Shown in pieces: positions 19,450 through 27,953 of a stretch of DNA of 64,000 bases (the first letter of the stretch is position 1; every line of letters starts with the position of its first letter). The position numbers and the translations under genes are program-made. The notes below the pieces were generated by a model. That model searched no databases and had not been told where the DNA came from. It saw only the letters and a program-made list of their open reading frames with translations. This DNA is from CAVPGP01 sp963704025 (GTDB taxonomy: Bacteria; Actinomycetota; Thermoleophilia; Gaiellales; Gaiellaceae). Location: positions 372,001-436,000 of the forward strand of contig CAVPGP010000003.1 in assembly GCA_963704025.1 (NCBI GenBank). Reading direction: 5' to 3'.

Positions 19450-20613
19450 TCACGACGACGTGCAGCCAGGGAGGTTCGGCTGGCCGGGCGGCGACGGCTG
19501 CGGCGCGGAGAGGCCGAGGAACATCGCGATCGCGTTCCGGTTCTCCTCGGCCGGCTCGATCACTGACGCGCCGCCCGACGACCCGAAGGTGCCGCCGAGG
19601 TGGCAGTGGATCGTCCGCTGGGCCCGGAACTTCAACCAGCCCAGTTGGAGGAACTGCCCGGCCGAGAGATCGGTCGCGACCGGCTTGACGAGCTTGCCGC
19701 CGACGAACGGCATCTTCGCCAGCGTGAGCGGCGAGGCGAGCTTCGACTGCAGAGCCTCGACGACCGCCTGCTGGCGGCCCGCGCGCGTCAGGTCGTTCTC
19801 CGCCGGCTCGAGGCGGTTCTCGCGGATGCGCGAGTAGATCAGTGCGCGGTGGCCGTCCATCGTCTGCTTGCCCTTGCGGAAGCGCCAGCCCTCCCATTGC
19901 TGGCACCGCGCCGACGTCGCAAAGGGACAGTCGAATCGGTTCGAGAGGATCGGCTTGGGCACGTCGACGGTGACGCCGCCGACCGCGTCGATCAGATCCT
20001 TGAAGTCGGCGAAGTCCACGAGGACGAGGTGGTTGATGTCGAGCCCGGTGTAGCCCCGAATCGTCTTGACCGCGAGCGCCGGCCCTCCGACCTGAAAGGC
20101 GCCGTTGATCTTCATCAGACCGTGGCCGGGCACCTCGACGAGCAGGTCGCGCGGGATCGAGAGATAGGTGAGGCGATGCTTCCCCGGATCGACCCGGATG
20201 AGCATGATCGAGTCGGAGTGGCGGTCGCCCTCCCGGCCTCCCACCGAAGCGTGGTCGGTGCCGAGGAGGAGGAGCGTGGTTGGGTGCGAGAGCAGGAGCC
20301 CCGACTGGTCGTTCAGCGCGAGCCTCGCGTTGCTGTCGAGCCGCTTGTTCGCGTCCGCGACACCGCCGCGGAAGGCCAGGAAGCCGACGAGCGCCCAGAC
20401 GAGCAGGACGGCGAAGAAGACCACGACTCCGACCAGGATCAGCCTGCGGCGGCTCCGGGGCCGCCGGGTGGGCGCCGGCCCGGCGGGGCCGCGGTAGCGG
20501 TCGCCCCCGTCGCGCGGCGGCTTCGGCGCGCGGCGGGGCCGCGCAGGCGCTGGCACCTTGCCCTTGGTGCGTCCACCTCGATAGACGCGATAGGGCTTCT
20601 CCTCGCCGGCCAT
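19450..20613 (-). CDS. LytR-CpsA-Psr (LCP) family cell-wall glycopolymer ligase
   Basis: A 387-residue protein with a basic cytoplasmic N-terminus (~65 residues, rich in Arg/Pro), one membrane anchor (RLILVGVVVFFAVLLVWALVG) and an extracellular LCP domain. Key family features are LLLLGTDHA, the arginine-rich active-site strand RHSDSIMLIRVDPGKHRLTYLSIPRD, KINGAFQVGG, VDFADFKDLIDAVGGVTVDVP, and DGHRALIYSRIRENRLEPAENDLTRAGRQQAVVEAL. These enzymes attach wall teichoic-acid-like or other anionic polymers to peptidoglycan from undecaprenyl carriers. The ATG start is 24 bases from the divergent ROK kinase gene, so the two promoters overlap. Confidence 0.93.
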   Translation of the reverse strand: MAGEEKPYRVYRGGRTKGKVPAPARPRRAPKPPRDGGDRYRGPAGPAPTRRPRSRRRLILVGVVVFFAVLLVWALVGFLAFRGGVADANKRLDSNARLALNDQSGLLLSHPTTLLLLGTDHASVGGREGDRHSDSIMLIRVDPGKHRLTYLSIPRDLLVEVPGHGLMKINGAFQVGGPALAVKTIRGYTGLDINHLVLVDFADFKDLIDAVGGVTVDVPKPILSNRFDCPFATSARCQQWEGWRFRKGKQTMDGHRALIYSRIRENRLEPAENDLTRAGRQQAVVEALQSKLASPLTLAKMPFVGGKLVKPVATDLSAGQFLQLGWLKFRAQRTIHCHLGGTFGSSGGASVIEPAEENRNAIAMFLGLSAPQPSPPGQPNLPGCTSS

Positions 20614-20637
20614 CGGACGTTAGCGTAGCCAGCGGTC

Positions 20638-21510
20638 ATGGACGACAAGCACGTCATCGGGGTCGACCTCGGCGGCACGAAGATCCTCGCCGGGGTGATC
20701 GACGCCGACGGCAACGTGCACGAGCGGGTCGAGCAGCCGACGCCGATCGACTCGCAGGACGCCCTGCTCGGCGCGCTCGCGGAGACGATCTCGAAGCTCG
20801 GGACGGAACGGGTCTCCGCCGTCGGCTTCGGCATCCCGTCCCAGATCGACCAGCGGACCGGGACGACCGGGCGGTCGGTGAACATCCCTCTGGCCGACGT
20901 CCCCTTTCGGGCCGTGATGGAGCAGCGGCTGGGCGTGCCGGTCGCACTCGACAACGACGCCAACGTGGCGACGCTCGCCGAATGGCATGTCGGCGCCGCG
21001 CGGGGCGTCGACACGGTCGTGATGCTGACCCTCGGCACGGGCGTCGGAGGCGGTGTCGTGATCGACGGGCGCCTCTACCAGGGCTGGGCGGAGTTCGGGC
21101 ACATCGTCGTCCAGGAGGACGGACCGCCGTGTCAGGGCACCTGCACCGGACGCGGCCACCTCGAGGCGCTGTGCTCGGGAGTCGCCGCCAACGCACTTGC
21201 GGTCGAGCTGCTGGGCGACGGGGCGACGGGGCGCGACCTCGTCGTGCGGCGCCCGGACGCGTTCGGCGTCCTCGGGCATCACCTCGGCAACGGGATCGGG
21301 ACGCTGGTGAACATCTTCAACCCGGACCTCGTCGTGATCGGAGGCGGCTTCGGGACCGCGGCGTTCGAGCAGCTGCTCCCTTCCGCGAGGGAGGCCGTGC
21401 GCCGCGAGGCGCTGTGGCCCGCCGGCGAGGCGCCGATCGTCGTGGCCGAGCTCGGCAGCGACGCCGGCCTGATCGGAGCGGGGCTGCTGGCGCTCCAGCT
21501 CGTCGGATAG
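20638..21510 (+). CDS. ROK-family sugar kinase, probable glucokinase
   Basis: A 290-residue ROK protein: the phosphate-1 ATP motif is IGVDLGGTKILAGVIDADG. The middle has VALDNDANVATLAEW and GTGVGGGVVIDGRLYQGWAEFGH (catalytic Asp in DND). A degenerate zinc site CQGTCTGRGHLEALCSG replaces the usual CxCGxxGCxE. The C-terminus has NPDLVVIGGGFG. Glucose phosphorylation is the commonest activity for actinobacterial members, but other hexoses are possible. The stop codon is immediately followed by the ATG of rsmI with no gap. Confidence 0.88.
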   Translation: MDDKHVIGVDLGGTKILAGVIDADGNVHERVEQPTPIDSQDALLGALAETISKLGTERVSAVGFGIPSQIDQRTGTTGRSVNIPLADVPFRAVMEQRLGVPVALDNDANVATLAEWHVGAARGVDTVVMLTLGTGVGGGVVIDGRLYQGWAEFGHIVVQEDGPPCQGTCTGRGHLEALCSGVAANALAVELLGDGATGRDLVVRRPDAFGVLGHHLGNGIGTLVNIFNPDLVVIGGGFGTAAFEQLLPSAREAVRREALWPAGEAPIVVAELGSDAGLIGAGLLALQLVG

Positions 21511-22311
21511 ATGCCGCTGCTCGTCTGCGCGACGCCGATCGGCAACCTCGAGGACGTCACCCTGCGCGTCCTCGGCGAGCTGCGAGCGGCGGACGTCGTC
21601 CTCTGTGAGGACACCCGGCGGACCCGCGTTCTGCTCGACCGGCACGGGATCCGCGCGCGACTGCTCAGCTATCACGAGCACAACGAGGCGCAGCGGACGG
21701 CGGAGCTGCTGCCGCAGCTGGAGGAGGGCAGGCGGATCGCGCTGGTGACTGATGCGGGGATGCCGGGCGTCTCCGATCCGGGCACCCGGCTCGTGACGGC
21801 AGCGCTCGACGCGGGTGTCGACGTGACGGTGCTGCCCGGTCCCTCGGCAGTCGAGACAGCGCTCGTCGCCAGCGGGTTCGTCTCGGCCGACGGGTACGTC
21901 TTCGCGGGGTTCCTCCCTCGCGCGGAAGGAGCTCTGCGCGCCCTCGTGCGCGGGCTCGGCGCGCGTCCGGTGGTGGCATTCGAGTCGGCGCAGCGGCTGC
22001 CGGCGACGCTCGCCGTCCTGGCCGAGGAAGTCAGCGAGCGGCGGGTCGCGGTGTGCCGCGAGCTGACGAAGCGGTTCGAGGAGGTCGTCCGGGGCAACGC
22101 CGCGGAGGTGCGCGACCGGTTCACGGCGCCGCCCAGGGGCGAGATCACCCTCGTGATCGAGGGCGGGGCCGGGCCGGCGCCGGACGAGGCGGCCGCGCGG
22201 GCCGCCGTCGAGGAGCTCGTTGCGGCCGGAACGCAGCGGCGGGCAGCCGCGAAGGCGGTCGGCAGGCTGACCGGAGTGGCCCCGAACCGCCTCTATCGCA
22301 CGTCTCTGTAA
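21511..22311 (+). CDS. rsmI: 16S rRNA (cytidine1402-2'-O)-methyltransferase
   Basis: A 266-residue tetrapyrrole-methylase-fold enzyme. It shows the family pattern MPLLVCATPIGNLEDVTLRVL, then VVLCEDTRRTRVLLDRHGI, LLSYHEHNEAQR, IALVTDAGMPGVSDPGTRLV, and TVLPGPSAVETALVASGF. RsmI uses S-adenosylmethionine to 2'-O-methylate C1402 in the decoding centre of the ribosome. Length is normal. It follows the ROK kinase with no intergenic space, suggesting a shared transcript. The repeat 17-mer GTAACGAAAGTGCAACA begins just before its stop codon. Confidence 0.95.
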   Translation: MPLLVCATPIGNLEDVTLRVLGELRAADVVLCEDTRRTRVLLDRHGIRARLLSYHEHNEAQRTAELLPQLEEGRRIALVTDAGMPGVSDPGTRLVTAALDAGVDVTVLPGPSAVETALVASGFVSADGYVFAGFLPRAEGALRALVRGLGARPVVAFESAQRLPATLAVLAEEVSERRVAVCRELTKRFEEVVRGNAAEVRDRFTAPPRGEITLVIEGGAGPAPDEAAARAAVEELVAAGTQRRAAAKAVGRLTGVAPNRLYRTSL

Positions 22312-22346
22312 CGAAAGTGCAACAACATCCCCCCGGCCCTGGCACC
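22308..22346 (+). repeat. Second copy of dispersed repeat (GTAACGAAAGTGCAACA ... GGCACC)
   Basis: The 17-mer at 22308-22324 is identical to 3230-3246 and overlaps the end of rsmI including its TAA stop. A GGCACC half-site follows at 22341-22346. At the other locus the palindrome precedes the 17-mer, so the element may be rearranged or consist of separable modules. Confidence 0.55.
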
Positions 22347-22409
22347 CGGGGAAGGCTCGGGCTACGGTGCTCTGACTCCCCGTACAAACCGATCTCCTGA
22401 GGTGGCGAC

Positions 22410-23924
22410 ATGCGACGTCTTCTGCTCGTGGCGTTCGCCGCACTCGCGGTCGTGCCGGCCGGCCGTGCGTGGACATGGCCTGTGGACGGGCCGGTCCTGC
22501 GGCCGTTCTCCCGCACCGACAATCCGTATCAGGGTGGGCAGCATCGCGGCATCGACATCGGCGCGCCCGTCGACACGCCGGTTCGGGCCCCCGCCTCCGG
22601 GACGGTCTCGTTCGCCGGCACGCTGCCGGTCTACGGTCGGACCCTGACGATCCAGACAGCGGACGGGCTCTCCGTCACCCTCGTCCACCTCGGCTCGACG
22701 GCGGTCGAAAGGGGCGCCGCGATCGCCGAGGGCGATGCCGTCGGGACCGTCGGACCGTCCGACGAGCCCGAGGTGGCCGAGCCGCACGTCTATCTCGGGA
22801 TCCGGCTGACTGCCGACCCGCACGGCTACCTCGACCCACTCGGGTTCCTCCCCTCGCCGGACGTCCGGCTCGAACCCCTGCCCGTGCCGCGGCCCGCGCC
22901 GCCCGCCGCGGAGGCGCCTCCCCCGCCGTCCGCTGCGCCGGCGGCGCAGCCGGCGGAGCCGGTCGCTCTCCCGGCTCCGCCGGCTTCCGATCCGCGCGCG
23001 GCCGCAGGGGAACCGTCGACGGCGACGACCACGCCGTTCGCGGGCCGCGGTTCGAGGGCGCGGGCGAGCGGGCACGGCGCGACGATCCCTCACCCGCGGA
23101 CGACCCCGCACCTTGCGACCCCGGTGGCCGAGCGCGCAGGCGCGCCGCCGGCCGGGCTCTCCGCTCGAGGACGCTCCATGGCTCTGTCGCGAACTGTGCC
23201 CGTGTCGCGCACTGCGATCCGCGGCGGTCGCGGTGCCGTCCGACTAGGCGCGCGGCGGCCTTCGCAGGCCCTCGCGGGGCGGCCGTCGCCGGGCGCGTCG
23301 GCCGGCCGCGCGTTCACGCCGGCGGAGGTGCATTCGATCGCCGAGCACGCCCCGCCCGCCCGCGTCCGGGAAACGGTCCGCGCGCGGCGCGTACCTCGGC
23401 AGGCGGCGCAGCCCGAGCGTGCCCCCGGCCTCCACGCACCTGAACGCGGCGGCTCGGTGCTGCTCGCCCCGCTCCACGTCCTCTTCTTCGGCGCCGCCCT
23501 GCTCCTCGGCGCTGCCGTGCTCCTCGGCGCGGCCCTGCTCCTCGGAGCTGCCGTGCTCCTCCCTCGCCTTCGCCGCGCTGCCGTCCGGGGCGCATCGCGG
23601 GCAGCAGTGGGGGCCGCTCGTACAATGGAACGCTCAGATGACGTACTACGCCACCACACCCATCTACTACGTGAACGCGACCCCGACGCTGGGGAACGCG
23701 TACACGACGATTGCCACGGACATCCTCGTCCGGCACCACCGCCAGCGCGGCGAGGACACGTTCTTCCTCACGGGCGTCGACGAGCATGCCTCGAAGGTAT
23801 GGCGGGTGGCCCAGGAGCAAGGGCTCGACGCCCAGGAGTACGCCGACCGGATCGCCGTGGTGTGGCGCGACCTGGCACCGAGCCTCGGCGCGTCGCCCGA
23901 CTTCTTCATCAGGACGAGCGATGA
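22410..23924 (+). CDS. M23-family (LytM-like) peptidase domain protein with C-terminal membrane segment
   Basis: A signal peptide (MRRLLLVAFAALAVVPAGRAW) leads into an M23 domain with the first zinc motif HRGIDIGAPVDTPVRA (HxxxD). The second motif reads PHVYLGIR where HxH is expected, so the second histidine is a tyrosine. A long Pro/Ala/Arg-rich linker follows. Then comes a hydrophobic repeat-like stretch (VLFFGAALLLGAAVLLGAAL, residues ~353-380), probably a membrane anchor, and a basic tail. The frame has no stop before metG and, as written, runs 287 bases into it, ending at 23924. A true end near 23641 (TGA overlapping the metG ATG) would need a frameshift in the repetitive segment. Likely role: cell-wall hydrolase or a non-catalytic regulator of one. 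Confidence 0.75.
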   Translation: MRRLLLVAFAALAVVPAGRAWTWPVDGPVLRPFSRTDNPYQGGQHRGIDIGAPVDTPVRAPASGTVSFAGTLPVYGRTLTIQTADGLSVTLVHLGSTAVERGAAIAEGDAVGTVGPSDEPEVAEPHVYLGIRLTADPHGYLDPLGFLPSPDVRLEPLPVPRPAPPAAEAPPPPSAAPAAQPAEPVALPAPPASDPRAAAGEPSTATTTPFAGRGSRARASGHGATIPHPRTTPHLATPVAERAGAPPAGLSARGRSMALSRTVPVSRTAIRGGRGAVRLGARRPSQALAGRPSPGASAGRAFTPAEVHSIAEHAPPARVRETVRARRVPRQAAQPERAPGLHAPERGGSVLLAPLHVLFFGAALLLGAAVLLGAALLLGAAVLLPRLRRAAVRGASRAAVGAARTMERSDDVLRHHTHLLRERDPDAGERVHDDCHGHPRPAPPPARRGHVLPHGRRRACLEGMAGGPGARARRPGVRRPDRRGVARPGTEPRRVARLLHQDER

Positions 23925-25161
23925 CGGACACAAGACATTCGTCCGCGACTTCCTGCAGCGGATCTACGACAACGGCGACATCTACGAGGACGTCTACGCC
24001 GGCTGGTACTGCGTCGGCTGCGAGGCGTTCAAGTCCGAGGACGAGCTCGTCGACGGCGCGTGCCCCGACCATCCCAACAGACCTGTGGAGTGGATCGAGG
24101 AGAAGAACTACTTCTTCCGTCTCTCTGCCTACCAGGAGCGGCTCCTGGAGCTGTACGACTCGAGGCCCGACTTCGTCCTGCCGGGCTTCCGGTTCAACGA
24201 GGCGCGGAGTTTCATCGCCGGCGGCCTGCAGGACTTCTCCGTCAGCCGCGCGGGCCAGCCCTGGGGGATTCCGCTGCCGTGGGACGAGAGCCAGGTCGCC
24301 TACGTCTGGGTCGATGCGCTGATCAACTACCTGAGCGCGCTGACATACGCACGGCCGGGCGAGGATCTGATTCCGACGTTCTGGCCGGAGGTTCATCACA
24401 TCCTCGGCAAGGACATCCTGCGTTTTCACTGCGTCTTCTGGCCGGCGTTGCTGCTCGCCGCCGGGTACGAGGTGCCGACGCAGCTCTTCGTGCACGGATG
24501 GTTGCTGCTCGACGAGCAGAAGATCTCCAAGTCGGGCGGGAACGCGATCGACCCGTCCGAGCTGATTGCCGTCCTGGGGGTCGACCCGCTTCGGTACTGG
24601 TGTGCGCGGGCGATCTCCTTCGGCCAGGACGGCTCCGCTTCGCTCGAGAACCTGCACGAGCGCTACGAGCGAGAGCTCGCAAACGATCTCGGCAACCTCG
24701 TCTCGCGCACCACCGCGATGATCGCGCGCTACCGGAGCGGCCGGTTGGCGCAAGCCGTGGGCGAGCCGCCGTTCGACGCCGCGGCGCTGCGGGCCGAGCT
24801 GGTCGGATGCTTCGACGCGTCCGACATCACGAACGCCCTCGAGGCGATCTGGCAGCGCGTGCGGCGGCTGAACCAGTACGTCGAGGAATCCGCGCCTTGG
24901 CAGCTCGCCAAGGACGAGGCGCGCGCTCAGGAGCTCGACCTGGTGCTCTACAACCTGGCCGACGGCTTGGTGGCGATCGCCGTTGCGCTGCAGCCGTACC
25001 TGCCGGAGACGGCGCCGCAGATTCTCGAGGCGCTCGGCCAGCCGGCCGACGACGTCTCGCTCGACCGGATCCGGGCCGGCACGGCCGCCGAGGCGGAGGG
25101 CATCGAGCCCGCGCGGCCGCTCTTCCCGCGGCTCGAGTCGCCCGCCGCCGCCGAGGCGTGA
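23638..25161 (+). CDS. metG: Methionyl-tRNA synthetase
   Basis: A 507-residue class I synthetase. The catalytic fold begins MTYYATTPIYYVNATPTLGNAYTT; the HIGH signature is here TLGN. A zinc knuckle of the CxxC...CxxH type follows (GWYCVGCEAFKSED; GACPDHPNRPVE). Next are the methionine pocket and connective region (NYFFRLSAYQERLL; DESQVAYVWVDALINYLSA; HILGKDILRFHCVFWPA), and the KMSKS loop as KISKSGGNAI. The C-terminal helical anticodon domain ends at VESPAAAEA-like residues; there is no EMAP-like extension. It charges initiator and elongator tRNA-Met. The stop overlaps the GTG of tatD. The ATG at 23638 is chosen because it directly precedes the conserved N-terminus. Confidence 0.95.
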   Translation: MTYYATTPIYYVNATPTLGNAYTTIATDILVRHHRQRGEDTFFLTGVDEHASKVWRVAQEQGLDAQEYADRIAVVWRDLAPSLGASPDFFIRTSDDGHKTFVRDFLQRIYDNGDIYEDVYAGWYCVGCEAFKSEDELVDGACPDHPNRPVEWIEEKNYFFRLSAYQERLLELYDSRPDFVLPGFRFNEARSFIAGGLQDFSVSRAGQPWGIPLPWDESQVAYVWVDALINYLSALTYARPGEDLIPTFWPEVHHILGKDILRFHCVFWPALLLAAGYEVPTQLFVHGWLLLDEQKISKSGGNAIDPSELIAVLGVDPLRYWCARAISFGQDGSASLENLHERYERELANDLGNLVSRTTAMIARYRSGRLAQAVGEPPFDAAALRAELVGCFDASDITNALEAIWQRVRRLNQYVEESAPWQLAKDEARAQELDLVLYNLADGLVAIAVALQPYLPETAPQILEALGQPADDVSLDRIRAGTAAEAEGIEPARPLFPRLESPAAAEA

Positions 25162-25898
25162 TCGACACCCACGCGCACCTCGACCCCGGGGACGCCCCCG
25201 CCCAGCTCGAGCGGGCGCGCGCCGCCGGGGTCACCCGGGTGGTGGTCGTGGGAACGACGCTCGCGGGCTGTCGCGAGGCTCTGACGCTCGCCGACCGGCA
25301 CGACGGCGTCTTCGCGGCACTCGGTCTGCACCCGCACGAGGCCGGCTCGGTCCACAGCGCCGACGTCGCCGAGCTGGGCCGGCTGTTCGACCACCGGAAG
25401 GCGGTCGCCGTCGGAGAGACCGGCCTCGACTTCTTCCGCGACTACGCGCCGCACGATGCCCAGCGCGCGCTCTTCGACGAGCAGCTCGCGCTTGCGAAGG
25501 AGCTCGGCAAGCCGGTCGTGATCCACACGCGGGCAGCCGACGAGGCCACGGTCGAGCGGCTCGCCGGCCACGAGGGCACCGTCGTCCTGCACTGCTTCTC
25601 GGCGCCCGGCCTCCTCGGCCCGGCGCTCGAGCGAGGCTGGTACATCTCGTTTGCCGGCAACGTCACGTACCCGAAGGCAGAGGAGCTCCGCGAGGCGTCG
25701 GCGCGGGTGCCCGCCGACCGGCTGCTCGCCGAGACGGACGCCCCCTACCTCGCGCCGCAGCCGGTGCGCGGCCGGCGGAACGAGCCGGCCAATGTCGTCC
25801 ACACGCTGGCGACGCTGGCGGAAGTCCGAGGGGTCACCGCCGACGAGCTCGGCGCGAGGATCGACGCGAACGCCTCGGCCTGCTTCGGCCTCCCGTGA
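25158..25898 (+). CDS. tatD: TatD-family metal-dependent DNase
   Basis: A 246-residue amidohydrolase-fold nuclease with GTG start (VIDTHAHLDPGDAPAQLERA). Metal ligands are seen in THAHLD, the glutamate of VGETGLDFF, the histidine of VVIHTRAAD, the histidine of VLHCFSAPG and the aspartate of LLAETDAPYLAPQPVRGRRN. TatD proteins are 3'-5' exonucleases/AP endonucleases implicated in DNA repair and DNA degradation. The order metG-tatD-rsmA-ispE is a classical conserved block, all coupled here by 4-base overlaps. Confidence 0.94.
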   Translation: MIDTHAHLDPGDAPAQLERARAAGVTRVVVVGTTLAGCREALTLADRHDGVFAALGLHPHEAGSVHSADVAELGRLFDHRKAVAVGETGLDFFRDYAPHDAQRALFDEQLALAKELGKPVVIHTRAADEATVERLAGHEGTVVLHCFSAPGLLGPALERGWYISFAGNVTYPKAEELREASARVPADRLLAETDAPYLAPQPVRGRRNEPANVVHTLATLAEVRGVTADELGARIDANASACFGLP

Positions 25899-26659
25899 GC
25901 ACCCGCCCGAAGAAGGAGCTCGGCCAGCACTTCCTGGTCGACGAGAACATCCTGCGCGTGATCGAGCGCCTCGCGCAGCTCGAGCGGGACGATGTCGTAC
26001 TGGAGATCGGCCCTGGACTCGGCGTGCTGACCCGGTTCCTCGCCGAGCGCGTACGCCTCGTCCACGCGGTCGAGATCGACCGCTCGCTCGAGCCGGACCT
26101 CCCGCACGAGGACGGCGTTCGACTCCACTTCGGCGACGCCCTCGAGCTCGACCTGGCGGCGCTCGAGCCGCAGCCGGGAAAGCTCGTCGCAAACCTGCCC
26201 TACAACGTCGCGACGCCGATCGTCGTCGAGAGCCTCGACGGTCTCCCGTCGGTCGAGCAGTGGACCGTGATGGTGCAGCGCGAGGTCGCCGACCGCTTCT
26301 TCGCGACGCCCGGGACGAAGGCCTACGGGGCCGTCTCGGTCCTCCTCCAGCTCGCGGCCGAGCGCACCGGCTTCCATCCGGTATCGCGCGAGGTCTTCCG
26401 CCCCAGGCCGAACGTCGACTCTGCCCTGGTCGCGTTCCGCCGGCGGCCGCTGCCGGACGACTTCGCCCGGGTGAAACGCCTCGTCGAGGCGGCGTTCGCG
26501 CACCGGCGGAAAACGCTGCCGAACTCGCTTGCCCTCGCGGGCTTCGCCTCGCGCGAGCAGGCCGCCGCCGCGCTCGAGGCGCTCGGGCATCCGGCGTCGG
26601 TCCGGGCCGAGGCGCTGGGCCCGCCGGAGTTCGTCGCCCTGGCGGACGCTCTCAGGTGA
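25895..26659 (+). CDS. rsmA: 16S rRNA (adenine1518/1519-N6)-dimethyltransferase
   Basis: A 254-residue KsgA/RsmA methyltransferase. Motifs: KKELGQHFLVDENIL at the N-terminus, SAM-binding VVLEIGPGLGVLTRFLAE, acidic VHAVEIDRSLE, catalytic KLVANLPYNVATPIV, and the C-terminal FRPRPNVDSALVAFRRR. It dimethylates two adjacent adenines in the loop of helix 45 late in 30S assembly. The GTG start overlaps the tatD stop and the stop overlaps the GTG of ispE. Length is near the family norm of ~265. Confidence 0.95.
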   Translation: MSTRPKKELGQHFLVDENILRVIERLAQLERDDVVLEIGPGLGVLTRFLAERVRLVHAVEIDRSLEPDLPHEDGVRLHFGDALELDLAALEPQPGKLVANLPYNVATPIVVESLDGLPSVEQWTVMVQREVADRFFATPGTKAYGAVSVLLQLAAERTGFHPVSREVFRPRPNVDSALVAFRRRPLPDDFARVKRLVEAAFAHRRKTLPNSLALAGFASREQAAAALEALGHPASVRAEALGPPEFVALADALR

Positions 26660-27471
26660 GACGGCCCGCCACGGCGAAGCTGAATCTCGCGCTCGTCGTC
26701 GGCCCTCGCCTCGAAGAGGGCAAGCACGAGGTCGCGACGGTCCTCCAGCGCCTCGACCTCGCGGACCGGGTCGCGCTCGAGCCGGCGCCCCGGCTGCGCG
26801 TGGAGGGCTTCGCAGAGGACACGCTCGTCCGGGCGGCGCTCGAGTCGCTGGCCTCCGCCGCCGGCGTCTCGCCGGGCTGGCGCGCCCGGATCACCAAGAA
26901 GATCCCCGTGGCCGCCGGCCTCGGCGGCGGCAGCTCCGACGCGGCAACGGCGCTCCGCCTCGCGAACGCGACGCTTGCACAGCCGCTCGCGCCCGGGCGG
27001 CTGCACGACCTCGCCGCCGCTCTCGGCTCGGACGTGGCGTTCTTCCTCTCCGACGGGCCGCAGCTCGGCGAGGGCGACGGCTCGCGCCTCACGCCGCTCG
27101 ACCTGCCGCAGGACTACTTCGTCCTGCTGCTTCTCCCGCTGGGCCCGGCGAAGCCCTCGACCGCGGCCGTGTACGAGCGTTTCGACGCCCGCGCGGGCGA
27201 AGCGGGCTGGCCCGAGCGCCGAGCCGCCCTCGACGCAGCGCTGGCCGCTGTCCGACGTCCGCGCGACCTCGCGGCGCTTCCTCCGAACGACCTCGTCTCG
27301 TCCCCGCTCGCCGAGGAGCTGCTCGCGAACGGGGCCTTTCGGGCCGACGTGACAGGGGCCGGCCCGGTCCTCTACGGGCTCTTCCACCACCGCGCCGCGG
27401 CGCTCGCCGCAAAGCGTGCGCTGGCGCGGTATGGGCGTGTCTGGTTCACGGTTCCGTGCTGGTACGGTTGA
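26656..27471 (+). CDS. ispE: 4-diphosphocytidyl-2-C-methyl-D-erythritol kinase
   Basis: A 271-residue GHMP kinase. Starts VRRPATAKLNLALVVG, with the ATP-binding GHMP motif KKIPVAAGLGGGSSDAATAL and the third GHMP motif near ADVTGAGPVLYGLF. IspE phosphorylates CDP-methylerythritol in the non-mevalonate isoprenoid pathway. The usual glycine-rich final motif GSGPT appears as GAGPVL. It is the last gene of the coupled metG block; a small membrane protein follows 3 bases later. Confidence 0.94.
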   Translation: MRRPATAKLNLALVVGPRLEEGKHEVATVLQRLDLADRVALEPAPRLRVEGFAEDTLVRAALESLASAAGVSPGWRARITKKIPVAAGLGGGSSDAATALRLANATLAQPLAPGRLHDLAAALGSDVAFFLSDGPQLGEGDGSRLTPLDLPQDYFVLLLLPLGPAKPSTAAVYERFDARAGEAGWPERRAALDAALAAVRRPRDLAALPPNDLVSSPLAEELLANGAFRADVTGAGPVLYGLFHHRAAALAAKRALARYGRVWFTVPCWYG

Positions 27472-27474
27472 TCG

Positions 27475-27831
27475 ATGACCGACCTGCCGATGATCGAGCA
27501 CGACTCCTCGCCCTCCGGTCGCTGGCTGCGCGAGCGCCGGCTCCGGATCGCCATCTGGATCGCCGTCGTCGAGGGCCTGCTGGTCGTCGTGCACGCGATC
27601 CCGCGCTGGCCGTCGCTCTTCGTTGCCGCGATCCTCGTCGTCCTCTACCTGGCGTGGCTGCGGAACGCGCGTTCGGACACGGTGCGCCAGACCGGCTGGA
27701 TCCTCGCCGCCTCGCAGGCGATGCTGGCGCTGATCCCGATCATCTTCATCGTCGTCGGGACCGTTGCGCTGATCGCGGTCGGGGTGCTCGCCGTCGTCGC
27801 CCTCGTCATCCTCTTCACCGATCGCCGGTAG
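27475..27831 (+). CDS. Small integral membrane protein
   Basis: A 118-residue protein with a short hydrophilic, positively charged N-terminus (SGRWLRERRLR). Three or four hydrophobic segments follow: IAIWIAVVEGLLVVVHAI, LFVAAILVVLYLAWL, and a long IIFIVVGTVALIAVGVLAVVALVILF region. Small proteins of this sort are common beside ispE in actinobacteria. No function can be given. Starts 3 bases after ispE, so probably the last cistron. Confidence 0.8.
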   Translation: MTDLPMIEHDSSPSGRWLRERRLRIAIWIAVVEGLLVVVHAIPRWPSLFVAAILVVLYLAWLRNARSDTVRQTGWILAASQAMLALIPIIFIVVGTVALIAVGVLAVVALVILFTDRR

Positions 27832-27854
27832 AGGCGGTACCCTCCGCTTCGCAC

Positions 27855-27925
27855 TGGGGCGTGGCCAAGTGGTAAGGCAACGGGTTTTGGTCCCGTGATC
27901 CCAGGTTCGAATCCTGGCGCCCCAG
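27855..27925 (+). tRNA. tRNA-Gln (anticodon TTG)
   Basis: A complete cloverleaf. The acceptor stem is TGGGGCG (27855-27861) with CGCCCCA (27918-27924). The D-arm GCC...GGC surrounds AAGTGGTAA. The anticodon stem ACGGG (27880-27884)/CCCGT (27892-27896) has loop TTTTGGT, giving anticodon TTG (27887-27889) for CAA. The T-arm contains GGTTCGAATCC. The discriminator base is G and no CCA is encoded. It lies alone between a membrane protein gene and glmU. Confidence 0.97.
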
Positions 27926-27953
27926 CCTTGGCGATCCAGCAACCCTCCGACAC

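Noticed and set aside
20439..22476. Long minus-strand frames opposite the ROK kinase and rsmI
   Set aside because: Composition is typical of antisense high-GC frames (His/Arg/Asp-rich), with no conserved motifs; the plus-strand genes are certain.
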